From contig OZ241842.1 in the NCBI GenBank assembly GCA_965202675.1, positions 1,798,001 through 1,862,000 of the forward strand: 64,000 nucleotides of DNA. Reading direction: 5' to 3'. A program made the translations under genes and the position numbers. Below, piece by piece: positions 25,932 to 34,495 of this stretch (the first letter of the stretch is position 1; every line of letters starts with the position of its first letter). The notes under the pieces were generated by a model. That model had not been told where the DNA came from. It saw only the letters and a program-made list of their open reading frames with translations, and ran no database searches. The stretch comes from CATQHD01 sp965202675. GTDB lineage: Bacteria > Actinomycetota > Acidimicrobiia > Spongiisociales > Spongiisociaceae.

Positions 25932-27557
25932 ATGAGCCGACACATCCTCGTCGCCGTCGCCTGGCCGTACGCCTCCGGTTCCCGCCATCTCGGCCACCTG
26001 GCCGGGGCCTACCTGCCGGCCGACATCTTCGCCCGCTACCACCGCCTCGCGGGCAACAGGGTGCTGATGGTGTCGGGAAGCGACGTGCATGGAACCCCCA
26101 TCACGGTGCGGGCCGACCAGGAGGGGGTTCCGCCGCAGGAAATCGTCGACCGCTACCACGCCGAGTTCGTAGCCGGTTGGGACGCCCTGGCCGTCCAGTG
26201 GGAGCTCTACACCTCGACCGGAACCGCCAACCACCACGAGGTCACCCAGGACATCTTCCGCCGCCTGCACGAGAACGGGCACATCGACCGGCGGTCGTCC
26301 GAGCAGTTCTACGATCCGGAGGCAGACCGGTTCCTGCCCGACCGCTACGTGGAGGGGACCTGCCCGCACTGCGCCTACGGGGAGGCCCGGGGCGACCAGT
26401 GCGACGCCTGCGGGCGCACCCTGGACCCCGTGGACCTGATCGACGCCCGATCCAAGCTGTCCGGCGCCGCCCCGGTGAGCCGTCGCACCGACCACTTCTA
26501 CCTGCGCCTGTCGGACTTCTCCGACCGGCTGGACGAATGGCTGCGCTCTCGGCGGGGCTGGCGGAAACACGTGATGAACTTCTCGCTCGGCTGGATCGAG
26601 GAGGGGCTGCAGGACCGGGCCATTACCCGCGACATCGACTGGGGGGTGGACATACCGGTCGAAGGCCTCGGGGAGGGCAAGAAGATCTACGTCTGGTTCG
26701 ACGCGGTGATCGGGTACCTGTCGGCGTCCAAGGAATGGTCGCAGATACAGGGCCGCCCGGACGCCTGGAAGGACTGGTGGCACAACTCCGGCGCCGAGCA
26801 CTACTACTTCATCGGCAAGGACAACATCCCCTTCCACACCATCATCTGGCCGGCCATGCTGATGGGCTACGGCGGGCTGGAGCTCCCCGCCAACGTCCCC
26901 GCAAACCAGTACGTCACCTTCCGGGGCGGCAAGGCCTCGGCCAGCCGGGGAATCGGCCTGACCATCGGCGAAGCCCTCGACCTCTACGAACCCGACGCCC
27001 TCCGGTACGCCCTGGCCGCCAACCTGCCGGAGAACAGCGACACCGAGATATCCGAAGACGAGATCGACCGCCGCATCAACGGCGAGCTGGTCGCCACCTG
27101 GGGGAACCTGGTCAACCGGGTGCTTTCGATGACCCATTCCGTCTGCGGCGGCCGGGCCCCGGACGGGGGCGAACCGGACGCGGCGGCCCGGGAGGTGCGC
27201 TCCGGCGCCGACCAAGCCCTGGACCAGGTGGCCGGCCGCATCGAACGGGTCGAGCTGCGGGCGGGCCTGCGGACCGCCATGGAGTCGGCCGGACGGCTCA
27301 ACGCCTACCTGAACGCCGCCGAGCCGTGGAAAACCGCCAAGACCGACCGCGCGGAGGCCGCCGCCGCATTGAAGACCGCGCTCGACGCCATCAACCGCCT
27401 AAAGGTGGCCTTGTCGCCCTACCTTCCGACCACCTCGGACCGCCTCCATTCCATGCTGGGCCTCCCCGGCGCAGTCGCCGACCAGGGCTGGTCCGGTCGG
27501 GACATCCCCCCCGGAACCGCCCTGGGCCCCGCCGCCCCCCTGTACAAGAAGGTATAA
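25932..27557 (+). CDS. metG: Methionyl-tRNA synthetase
   Basis: A 541-residue class I synthetase that charges tRNA-Met. Its HIGH motif reads HLGH (about residues 19-22), a zinc knuckle CPHC...CDAC is at about 143-162, and the tRNA-binding anticodon domain ends the protein. The KMSKS loop reads KASAS (about 335-339), so the second lysine is replaced by alanine. The start is ATG at 25932, 8 nt after TAGCCT, with no Shine-Dalgarno sequence. A fragment of its last 35-40 codons recurs at 29009-29106. The 3' end directly borders a truncated copy of the nucleotidyltransferase-HEPN gene. Confidence 0.94.
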   Translation: MSRHILVAVAWPYASGSRHLGHLAGAYLPADIFARYHRLAGNRVLMVSGSDVHGTPITVRADQEGVPPQEIVDRYHAEFVAGWDALAVQWELYTSTGTANHHEVTQDIFRRLHENGHIDRRSSEQFYDPEADRFLPDRYVEGTCPHCAYGEARGDQCDACGRTLDPVDLIDARSKLSGAAPVSRRTDHFYLRLSDFSDRLDEWLRSRRGWRKHVMNFSLGWIEEGLQDRAITRDIDWGVDIPVEGLGEGKKIYVWFDAVIGYLSASKEWSQIQGRPDAWKDWWHNSGAEHYYFIGKDNIPFHTIIWPAMLMGYGGLELPANVPANQYVTFRGGKASASRGIGLTIGEALDLYEPDALRYALAANLPENSDTEISEDEIDRRINGELVATWGNLVNRVLSMTHSVCGGRAPDGGEPDAAAREVRSGADQALDQVAGRIERVELRAGLRTAMESAGRLNAYLNAAEPWKTAKTDRAEAAAALKTALDAINRLKVALSPYLPTTSDRLHSMLGLPGAVADQGWSGRDIPPGTALGPAAPLYKKV

Positions 27558-27570
27558 CCGCCTGGCGCGG

Positions 27571-28015
27571 CTAACTGCCCCTCGGCTCGGGCGGGGGCGG
27601 CTGGCCGGTCATGGCGAAGGGGTCTTCGGCGGCGAGGTCCCACCCGTCGAGCGCGGCTTCGGCTTTCGCAGCCGACTTTTGGATGAGGCGGGCGGCTTCC
27701 GCGTCGGGAAGGCGGGCGGCGGCGTAGCGGGAAAGGGCGGCGGCCGTTCGGGCCATGCGGTAGGCGCGGGCGACGAGGCTCTCCAGAGACCAGTCGGCGT
27801 ACTCGTATGCACCCGCTGCGCGCCGCATCGATGCTTCTTCGGGGGAGACCTCCGTGAACATACGAATACGGTCACCCCGTCCCGAGAATCACAAACTAGC
27901 CTCAAGCGCTGATCCAGCTCGGCGGCGTCCGCCCCGACCGCGCCCACAACAACCCACAACATCGACAAGTTGCTGGACGCCCTTCCCGCCGCCAGAGTGA
28001 CCCCCCTGCGGAGCT
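27571..28015 (-). pseudogene. Truncated and internally inverted copy of the nucleotidyltransferase-HEPN gene
   Basis: The minus-strand part 27571-27861 encodes 96 residues almost identical to the last 96 residues of the intact gene at 29120-30094 (MFTEVSPEEAS to PEPRGS). The next segment of that gene (SLKALIHL through THNIDKLLDALPAA) is present at about 27897-28015, but on the plus strand. The join lies exactly at the MFTEV methionine. The nucleotidyltransferase domain is missing. The copy is therefore a rearranged remnant; the 96-codon open frame could still be expressed as an isolated HEPN tail, but I doubt it. Confidence 0.8.
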
Positions 28016-28205
28016 TTACCTCCGACGACGCCGGTTACACTCGCGATCCCCGCCGGGGTACTTCGGGATCGGCTCAGTTCGACTGGACGCCAGCAGGGGA
28101 TGACCAATACACCGAGCCGAGCCTGGCACGCTCCGGAGGTCGGGCTATGACGACCAGCTGTCACCGGGGAAAGGGGGGCTTCGCAAAAGGAGGCTTACCT
28201 AACAA
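28016..28205. other. Intergenic sequence upstream of the lipoprotein gene
   Basis: About 190 nt between the rearranged remnant and the lipoprotein start. It has a GGGGAAAGGGGGG purine run at about 28165 and AGGAGG at 28188-28193, which probably serves as ribosome binding site of the next gene. No gene is seen. Confidence 0.4.
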
Positions 28206-29003
28206 ATGGCCAACACGAAACCCGTCGCGCAACGTATCGCTGTAGGGCTGCTCTCTCTTATTCTTATCATCACCGCTTGTGATGGACAGCCGCGACAGTC
28301 AACTAGCCCGTCCGGTGTGACCACTACGGCACCCCCCACCACTACGGCACCCCCCACCACGAAGATCACAACTAGCCCGTCCGGTGCGGCCACTGCCACT
28401 ACCTACCCTGTCGCAGGTTCGGCTACCTCGACTTCCGTTCCCACGACAACGACCATCTCGGTGGAGTGGACAGCATCCGACCTGAAAAACTTCGGCGGCG
28501 TCCCGAACGCGTGCGTTAGCGAGTGGCAGAAAGTCCAAGAAACAGATCCTACAGCCGACGACTTCACCGCGGTAGAGGACGCTTACGACGCCTGCGAAGC
28601 CCGGACGGTCGGCGCGCACTGGACGTGGGTAACCTGCGACATCTACTGGGATAACAGCGACCGCAGGGAAACCCGACGGCGTATTCAGGTGATGCTCGAC
28701 ATTACCGCTGACGGCGTTTGGGGGCCGCGAACCCAACGTGCGTGGGAAGAACGTTGCAACCCTCCGGTAACTACCACCAGACCGGCCCCGCCAGCGCCGT
28801 CTACAACCACTACGAAGACAGCACGAACCACAACAACGACAGCGCGAAACACAACAACAACTCCCACCAGGGTGGACTGCGATCAGCTCTGGCAAGACAT
28901 CGACAGAGCTACCGACAGGGCTTTTGAGGCCGGTACCGAGGATGCCTACGACCGAGTCGATGAAATGATTGACGACTATCTGGCGGCCGGGTGTTCTTAC
29001 TGA
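28206..29003 (+). CDS. Lipoprotein with a peptidoglycan-binding-like repeat and Thr-rich linkers
   Basis: A 265-residue protein. A signal peptide with lipobox LIITAC (Cys about residue 25) is followed by a Thr/Pro/Ser linker, a globular part with conserved cysteines, a segment IQVMLDITADGVWGPRTQRAW that matches the pattern of peptidoglycan-binding domain 1, a second Thr-rich linker and a short C-terminal acidic helical part. It is probably anchored in the membrane and touches the cell wall. The linker DNA has short direct repeats (ACTAGCCCGTCCGGTG twice). The gene sits between the two copies of a duplicated segment. Confidence 0.7.
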   Translation: MANTKPVAQRIAVGLLSLILIITACDGQPRQSTSPSGVTTTAPPTTTAPPTTKITTSPSGAATATTYPVAGSATSTSVPTTTTISVEWTASDLKNFGGVPNACVSEWQKVQETDPTADDFTAVEDAYDACEARTVGAHWTWVTCDIYWDNSDRRETRRRIQVMLDITADGVWGPRTQRAWEERCNPPVTTTRPAPPAPSTTTTKTARTTTTTARNTTTTPTRVDCDQLWQDIDRATDRAFEAGTEDAYDRVDEMIDDYLAAGCSY

Positions 29004-29008
29004 GCAAG

Positions 29009-29106
29009 CCAACCGCCGCGCTGAATACCGCGCTCTGTGCACTCAACCGCCTCAAGGCGGAACGTCTCCACTCCATGCTGGGCCTCCCCGGTACAAGAAG
29101 GTGTAA
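29009..29106 (+). pseudogene. Fragment of the metG 3' end
   Basis: The stretch from AACCGCCGCGCTG to the TACAAGAAGGTGTAA stop matches the end of metG (27367-27557), with an internal deletion of about 95 nt and several substitutions. It lies directly before the intact nucleotidyltransferase-HEPN gene, just as the true metG end lies before the truncated copy. It shows that the duplicated unit was metG 3' end plus the HEPN gene. Confidence 0.85.
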
Positions 29107-29119
29107 CCGCCTGGCGCGG

Positions 29120-30094
29120 CTAACTGCCCCTCGGCTCGGGCGGGGGCGGCTGGCCGGTCATGGCGAAGGGGTCTTCGGCGGCGAGGTCCCACCCGTCGAG
29201 CGCGGCTTCGGCTTTCGCAGCCGACTTTTGGATGAGGCGGGCGGCTTCCGCGTCGGGAAGGCGGTCGGCGGCGTAGCGGGAAAGGGCGGCGGCCGTCCGT
29301 GCCATGTGGTAGGCGCGGACGACGAGGCTCTCCAGAGACCAGTCGGCGTACTCGTATGAACCCGCTGCACGCCAAGTCGATGCTTCTTCGGGGGTTACCT
29401 CGGTGAACATGCTCCGCAGAGGGCCGCTCTGGGCGGCGGGAAGGGCGTCCAGCAGCTTGTCGATGTTGTGGGTGCGGGCGGGGCGGACGCCTCCGAGATG
29501 GATCAGCGCCTTGAGGCTTGTCTCCATCGCCATCTGGGCATCGGCGCACAGGGCGCACATGCGGTCCCGCATCCCCAACATGTAACAGCCGGGATCGCCG
29601 TCGGCCAGCGCGTCTCGTTCCGCAGGCCCCATCGACAGGTTGTTGTAGAGGCCGAAGAAGGCGCGGCGGGCGTTGTCGAGGCGGGCGGCGGCCTCCTCCC
29701 CGTCGGTGGCGGGCCTGCCGATCTCCTTTCCCCAGCGCACGCCGTTCGGTTCCCGGCGGTGCAGCGTGACGGCGTAGGCGGCGACGGCGCACTCCAGGGA
29801 AGTGGACACCTCGGCGGTGCGGCGGGTCCATTCCGGCCAGTCCGTCACGTATACGAACACGCGGCGCCCCGCGGCCGCGGAGGCGAGCCGTCCGAGTTCG
29901 GTGGACTTCTCCCAACGGGCCGCGTAGTCGAGGTCGTCGTAGACGGCCACCAGATCGATGTCGCTGTGCGGCTCTGCCTCGCCGCGGGCGACCGACCCGA
30001 ACAGCAACACCGCCGAGGCCCCTTCGGAAGCGACCGCCTCGGCCGCCTTCTCCGCATCCGCCGTCGACGGCGGGGCGGTTACCGCAGCAACCAT
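29120..30094 (-). CDS. Nucleotidyltransferase-HEPN fusion protein
   Basis: A 324-residue protein. The N-terminal third is a minimal nucleotidyltransferase (LLFGSVARGEAEPHSDIDLV: Gly-Ser at 33-34, metal-binding aspartates about 45 and 47). The C-terminal part (about residues 150-300) is a HEPN domain with RTHNIDKLLDAL. In two-gene form such pairs act as MNT-HEPN toxin-antitoxin systems, in which the nucleotidyltransferase modifies the HEPN RNase; here both are one chain, as in kanamycin nucleotidyltransferase-like fusions. The start at 30094 precedes the domain directly. A broken copy lies at 27571-28015. Confidence 0.78.
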   Translation of the reverse strand: MVAAVTAPPSTADAEKAAEAVASEGASAVLLFGSVARGEAEPHSDIDLVAVYDDLDYAARWEKSTELGRLASAAAGRRVFVYVTDWPEWTRRTAEVSTSLECAVAAYAVTLHRREPNGVRWGKEIGRPATDGEEAAARLDNARRAFFGLYNNLSMGPAERDALADGDPGCYMLGMRDRMCALCADAQMAMETSLKALIHLGGVRPARTHNIDKLLDALPAAQSGPLRSMFTEVTPEEASTWRAAGSYEYADWSLESLVVRAYHMARTAAALSRYAADRLPDAEAARLIQKSAAKAEAALDGWDLAAEDPFAMTGQPPPPEPRGS

Positions 30095-30219
30095 GCCCTT
30101 GATCCTACCTGCGCCGGGCGGTCGAGGCCGGCGGCCGCCCGGCCGGAGCAGAACGCCATCCCGCACAGGAACAAACTATCCGTATATCACCGCTAACCTT
30201 CGGGCGGCCCGCCCAGGGA

Positions 30220-30473
30220 ATGAACGGCTGTATGCAGATCAACCGAAGTCTTCGCAAGATTTTGATAGCCGTCGGCGGGAGCGTGCTGATCGCGCTGGGG
30301 CTGGCGGGCCTGGTGCTCCCCATCGTTCCGGGCACCGTGCTCTGCGTCACCGGCCTGGTCCTCTGGTCGAGCGAGTTCCCTGGGCGAAGAAAATGCTGGC
30401 TCGGCTCCGGCAGAAGCTCGACCAGAACATCCGCCGCCGCAAGACCCCCGCCGGAACGGGACGTAATGGCTGA
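30220..30473 (+). pseudogene. PGPGW-type membrane protein gene with a one-base frameshift
   Basis: The first frame from 30220 (or ATG 30232) encodes MQINRSLRKILIAVGG and two membrane helices with GLVLPIVPGTVLCVTGLVLWSSEFP. The expected continuation PWAKKMLARLRQKLDQNIRRRK is in the +1 frame and ends at 30473. One C seems to be missing in the run at 30378-30380. Repaired, it gives a normal protein of about 84 residues of the PGPGW/DUF454-like kind, overlapping the ABC ATPase start by 8 nt. As written, the first frame stays open into the ATPase and creates a fusion. It may be an assembly error or a true mutation. Confidence 0.7.
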
Positions 30474-31389
30474 AGAAACGATTATCCGATCCGAGGGCCT
30501 CCACAAGAACTTCGGAAACGTCCGGGCCCTGGAGGGGGTCGACCTGGCCGTGCCGCCCGGGGTGACCGGCCTGATCGGCGCCAACGGAGCGGGCAAGACC
30601 ACCCTGATCCGGATACTGCTGGGGCTGACCAAGCCGACCTACGGCCGGGCGGAGGTGTTCGGGGCCCCGGTGTCGAGCGACCCGGCGGGGCTCCGGGCCA
30701 GGATCGGCTACATGCCGGAGGGAAGCTGCCTGCCCGCCGACCAGACCGCCGCCGACTTCGTGGCCTACGCCGCGGAGCTGGCGGGCATCCCGAACGTGGA
30801 GGCGCGGCGGCGGGCCTCGGAGACCCTGTTCCTGGTGGGCCTGCACGAGGAGCGCTTCCGTTACCTGGGCGACTTCTCCACCGGCATGCAGCAGCGGGTG
30901 AAGCTGGCCCAGAGCATCGTCCACGACCCGGAGCTGGTGCTTCTGGACGAACCCGCCTCGGGCCTCGACCCCGCCGGGCGGGAACAGATGCTGGCGCTTA
31001 TCGCCCGCTTCAAGGAGTTCGGCATGAACGTGCTGTTCTCGTCCCACCTCCTCGACGACATCGAACAGACCTGCGACTGGGTGGTGATGCTCGACGACGG
31101 GCGGCTGATCCATTCGGCGCCCCTCGACCCCCCCGGCCGGGCGGACAGGGTGTCGGTGGAGGTCTTCGGCGACCTCGAGCCCCTGGCCGCCGCCCTCTCC
31201 GAACGGGGGGGCGACGTCGCGGTCGAGGGCCGGATCGTGACCGTGGCGGGCGGCGCCGGCGATGAATCCGTGTTCACGCTGGTGCGCGACGCGCTGGAAG
31301 CCTCGGGCTCGTCGGTGCGGAGGATGGGCGCAGGCCTGAGCCGCCTCGAGGACATCCTGATGGCCGCCGTGAGGGAAAACAATGGCTGA
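30466..31389 (+). CDS. ABC transporter ATP-binding protein (first of two)
   Basis: A 307-residue ATPase: Walker A GANGAGKTT, signature FSTGMQQRV, Walker B LVLLDEP with ASGLDPAGR, and the SSHLL switch His. The C-terminal about 80 residues form an extra domain typical of ABC-2 export ATPases. It starts an operon of ATPase-permease-ATPase-permease with overlapping starts and stops, which probably forms one or two export pumps. The substrate is unknown. The ATG at 30466 is chosen because the family begins there; the frame is open upstream through the frameshifted PGPGW gene. Confidence 0.9.
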   Translation: MAEETIIRSEGLHKNFGNVRALEGVDLAVPPGVTGLIGANGAGKTTLIRILLGLTKPTYGRAEVFGAPVSSDPAGLRARIGYMPEGSCLPADQTAADFVAYAAELAGIPNVEARRRASETLFLVGLHEERFRYLGDFSTGMQQRVKLAQSIVHDPELVLLDEPASGLDPAGREQMLALIARFKEFGMNVLFSSHLLDDIEQTCDWVVMLDDGRLIHSAPLDPPGRADRVSVEVFGDLEPLAAALSERGGDVAVEGRIVTVAGGAGDESVFTLVRDALEASGSSVRRMGAGLSRLEDILMAAVRENNG

Positions 31390-32299
31390 AAACCGGACGA
31401 ACGGGGCCGAGACGGCGGTCATCGTCGACCGCGGTTACCGCCATTACGAAGGCCGCCGCACGGGGCGGCGGGGGGCGGTGCGGGCGATCGTCAAAGAGGG
31501 CTTCAGGCGGGTGTTCGGCCTGCGCCGCAAGGCGAAGCACAAGGTGTTCCCCTGGATCCTGGTCGGGATCGCGCTGGCCGCCGTGGTGATGCTGGTAACC
31601 ATCACCTGGGTCGGCGAGGCGGCCGGCGCCCCCGACGCGGCGAGCGATCAGATTCCCGGCGGCGCCGGCTTCTTCGACTTCATCTCCCTGGTGGCCCTGC
31701 TGTTCGCGGCCTACGCCGGGCCCCAGCTCCTGATCCCCGACCGGACCCGGGGGGTGCTCAACGTGTACTTCTCCAGGCCCCTCACGGTGCGGGACTACCT
31801 GCTGGCCAAGGGAGGGGCCTACGCCGCCGTGATCCTCAGCTTCTGGCTGGCGCCGCAGATTCTCCTCCACCTCGGGTACGCCGCCCTGTCCCCGGACGGT
31901 TTCCTCTCGTATCTGGGCCGGACCACCGACATCCTGTGGAAGGTGCCGCTCACCGCCCTGGCCTACTTCACCCTGCACGCCGCCGTCGTCTTCCTGGTCT
32001 CCGCGTTCGTCAACCGGGTGGGCGGCGCGGCGGCCGCCTTCCTGGGGGGTCTGCTGGGCCTCAACCTGGTCGCCCTGTTCTTCGCGGAAGCCACCGAAGC
32101 CCCGGGAGCGCGCTGGGCGACCCTGCTGGCGCTGGAGCAGCACCCCCGCTACATCCGGGATTGGATCTTCGGCATCGAATCGTCGGACCTGATACCGGCC
32201 GGGGCGGGCTTCGGACCGGGGGTTTCCCTGGCGGTGGTGATCGGCCTGGCCGCCGCGGCGGCCGCGTTGGTCGGCTGGCGCTACCGGAGGCTGACATGA
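31382..32299 (+). CDS. ABC-2 type permease (first of two)
   Basis: A 305-residue membrane protein with about six helices (WILVGIALAAVVMLVTITWV, FISLVALLFAAYAGPQLLI, and four more). The motif DRTRGVLNVYFSRPLTVRDYLLAKGG between helices 2 and 3 is the typical cytoplasmic loop of ABC-2 permeases that contacts the ATPase. The start overlaps the ATPase gene by 8 nt, and its TGA overlaps the next ATG (ATGA). Confidence 0.87.
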   Translation: MAENRTNGAETAVIVDRGYRHYEGRRTGRRGAVRAIVKEGFRRVFGLRRKAKHKVFPWILVGIALAAVVMLVTITWVGEAAGAPDAASDQIPGGAGFFDFISLVALLFAAYAGPQLLIPDRTRGVLNVYFSRPLTVRDYLLAKGGAYAAVILSFWLAPQILLHLGYAALSPDGFLSYLGRTTDILWKVPLTALAYFTLHAAVVFLVSAFVNRVGGAAAAFLGGLLGLNLVALFFAEATEAPGARWATLLALEQHPRYIRDWIFGIESSDLIPAGAGFGPGVSLAVVIGLAAAAAALVGWRYRRLT

Positions 32300-33231
32300 G
32301 CGACGCCATGCACGTACCCGGCGCCTCGGTCACCGCCGACAACCTGTCGCGGTGGTTCGGGCAGAAGGTGGCGGTCTCGGAGCTGAGCTGCTCGTTCGGG
32401 CCCGGCGTCACCGGCCTGCTCGGGCCGAACGGGGCGGGCAAGACCACCCTGCTGCGCATCCTGGCCGGCCTGCTGACGCCCTCGACGGGCAAGGCGACCG
32501 TCCTCGGACAGACGCCGCGCAGGCACCACGGCGTCCACCGGCGGCTGGGCTTCGTGCCGGAAGACGAAGCGGTGTACGGCCATATGAGCGCCCGGCGTTT
32601 CGTGGAGTGGAGCGCCGCCCTCTACAAGGTCGACGACCCGGCGGCCGCCGCCGGGCGGGCCCTGGAAACCGTCCAGCTCACCGAGGACGCCCACCGCCCC
32701 CTCTCGACCTTCTCCAAGGGCATGCGGCAACGGACCAAGGTGGCCGCCGCCCTCGTCCACGACCCGGAGGTGCTGCTGCTCGACGAACCCCTCAACGGTA
32801 CCGACCCGCTCCAGCGGGCCCGCCTGATCGAGCTGATGGTCCGGCTCGGCGGGGAGGGCCGGACGATCATCGTGTCCTCCCACGTGCTGGCCGAGGTCGA
32901 GCGCATGGCCGGCCGGGTCGTGGCCATGGTGGACGGGCGGGGGGCGGCGGCGGGGTCGGTGGCCTCCCTGCGCGACGCCATGTCCGACACGCCCCGCCTG
33001 ATCCGGATCGACGCCGACCGGCCCCGCCCGCTGGCCCGGCGGCTGCTCGCCGGCGACTGGGTGGAGGAGGTGCGGGTGGGGGAAGCCGGCGTCGAGGTCA
33101 GAACCCGGGATTCGCGGGCGCTGGGCCTCGACATCGCCGCCGCGGCCCGCGAGGCCGGGGCCGTCGTCACCGCGGTTTCCCCCGAGGACGACTCGCTGGA
33201 AAGCGTCTTCCGCTATCTGGTGGAATCCTGA
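32296..33231 (+). CDS. ABC transporter ATP-binding protein (second of two)
   Basis: A 311-residue ATPase with Walker A GPNGAGKTT, signature FSKGMRQRT, Walker B VLLLDEP and the SSHVL switch. It differs clearly from the first ATPase, so the operon may encode a heteromeric exporter or two related pumps. The start ATG overlaps the permease stop by 4 nt, and the end overlaps the next ATG by one base (TGATG), so translation is coupled throughout. Confidence 0.9.
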   Translation: MSDAMHVPGASVTADNLSRWFGQKVAVSELSCSFGPGVTGLLGPNGAGKTTLLRILAGLLTPSTGKATVLGQTPRRHHGVHRRLGFVPEDEAVYGHMSARRFVEWSAALYKVDDPAAAAGRALETVQLTEDAHRPLSTFSKGMRQRTKVAAALVHDPEVLLLDEPLNGTDPLQRARLIELMVRLGGEGRTIIVSSHVLAEVERMAGRVVAMVDGRGAAAGSVASLRDAMSDTPRLIRIDADRPRPLARRLLAGDWVEEVRVGEAGVEVRTRDSRALGLDIAAAAREAGAVVTAVSPEDDSLESVFRYLVES

Positions 33232-33989
33232 TGCGCGCCGCCCTGTTGATCACCGGCGCCGCCGTGGAACGGCTGATGTCCCGGAGGCGGGCGGCGTGGA
33301 TGCTGCTGCTCAGCGGGTCCCCGGCGCCCGTCTACCTCCTGCTGACCTGGGGCCGTTCCGACCCCGGCGGGGAGTTCTACAACGACCTGACCGTCGCCTT
33401 TGGAATGGGCATCCTGTATCCGTTGGTCGCCCTGATCGCTTCGACCGCCGCGCTGGGCGAAGAGCGCAAGGCCCGCACCCTTCCCTTCCTGCTGCTCAAG
33501 CCGGTGTCGCGTTGGACGATCGCCCTGGGCGCCTTCGCGGGCGCCTTCCTCACCTCGCTGATGGTCCTGGAGGCCGGGGTGCTGGTTTCATGGGCGGCGG
33601 CGGCGGTCAAGAGCGGCGACTGGTCGATCGGCGCGCCCGCGGCCGCCGCGGCGGGCATCCAGAGCCTGGCGTCGGCCGCCATTTTCGTACCGTTGGGCCT
33701 GGTGCTGAACCGCGCCGCCCTGGCGGGGCTCGGTTACCTGCTCATCTGGGAGGGAATCCTGGCGGCGGCCATCGAGGGGCTCCAGGCGTCTTCGGTCTAC
33801 CGCATCGTCGTTTCGGCCTGGGCCGATCTGGCCGCCATGAGCCCGGACACCTTCGGCACCGTGGACGGGGTGCTGGGCCGGGTGGATCCCGGGCTGTGGG
33901 GCGCGCTCGCCAAGACGGTTGTCCTGGCCGCGCTGTCGGTGTTGGTCACCGGGTGGCTTCTGCGCCGCCGGGACCTGGTCGGGGAGTAG
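33231..33989 (+). CDS. ABC-2 type permease (second of two)
   Basis: A 252-residue membrane protein with about six helices. The loop ALGEERKARTLPFLLLKPVSRWTIALGAF after helix 2 matches the ABC-2 cytoplasmic coupling region. It ends the four-gene operon. The 12-nt gap to the convergent sodN stop shows no terminator. Confidence 0.85.
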   Translation: MRAALLITGAAVERLMSRRRAAWMLLLSGSPAPVYLLLTWGRSDPGGEFYNDLTVAFGMGILYPLVALIASTAALGEERKARTLPFLLLKPVSRWTIALGAFAGAFLTSLMVLEAGVLVSWAAAAVKSGDWSIGAPAAAAAGIQSLASAAIFVPLGLVLNRAALAGLGYLLIWEGILAAAIEGLQASSVYRIVVSAWADLAAMSPDTFGTVDGVLGRVDPGLWGALAKTVVLAALSVLVTGWLLRRRDLVGE

Positions 33990-34001
33990 CCCCGGCGGGT
34001 T

Positions 34002-34418
34002 TCAGGAAGGCGGGTAGAGGCCCACCGCCGCCGACTCCTCCGTCTGCCAGAACACCTCGGATATGGCGTCGATCTGGGCGATCAGGTCCTCGGCAACCGC
34101 CGGATCAACCGACTTCTTGGCGTCCCCCGCCGCCTTGATGGCGTTCCAGAACATGGCGTGCAGATCGGGGAACCGCTCCAGGTGGTGCGGCTTGAAGAAG
34201 TCGGTCCAGAGCACCGACAGATGGTGCTTGACCAGCTCGGCCTGCGCCTCCTTGACCGCGACGCATCGGGAACGGAACACCTCGTCGCCGCTGCCGTGGT
34301 ATTTCTTTGCGGCCTGCAGAACGGATTCGGCCTCGATTCGGGCCTGGGCCGGGTCGTACACCCCGCAGAACAGGTCGCAGTGGGCGTAGACCGGCTTCGA
34401 GGGCTTGAATATTCCCAT
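34002..34418 (-). CDS. sodN: Nickel superoxide dismutase (precursor)
   Basis: A 138-residue protein with a 12-residue propeptide (MGIFKPSKPVYA) and a mature N-terminus HCDLFCGVYDPAQARIEAESVL. The mature His1, Cys2 and Cys6 are the nickel ligands. The usual sequence is HCDLPCGVY; here mature residue 5 is Phe instead of the conserved Pro. It disproportionates superoxide and folds as a four-helix bundle hexamer. The start has AAGGAGG 5 nt upstream. The gene is divergent from the S26 peptidase gene, which is likely the maturation protease. Confidence 0.93.
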   Translation of the reverse strand: MGIFKPSKPVYAHCDLFCGVYDPAQARIEAESVLQAAKKYHGSGDEVFRSRCVAVKEAQAELVKHHLSVLWTDFFKPHHLERFPDLHAMFWNAIKAAGDAKKSVDPAVAEDLIAQIDAISEVFWQTEESAAVGLYPPS

Positions 34419-34495
34419 GACGCCTCCTTGTCTCATCGCATACTCAGGTATTGGTCATCTGCCGGGGCGATAATACACTGACCGGCGCCAGCCCG

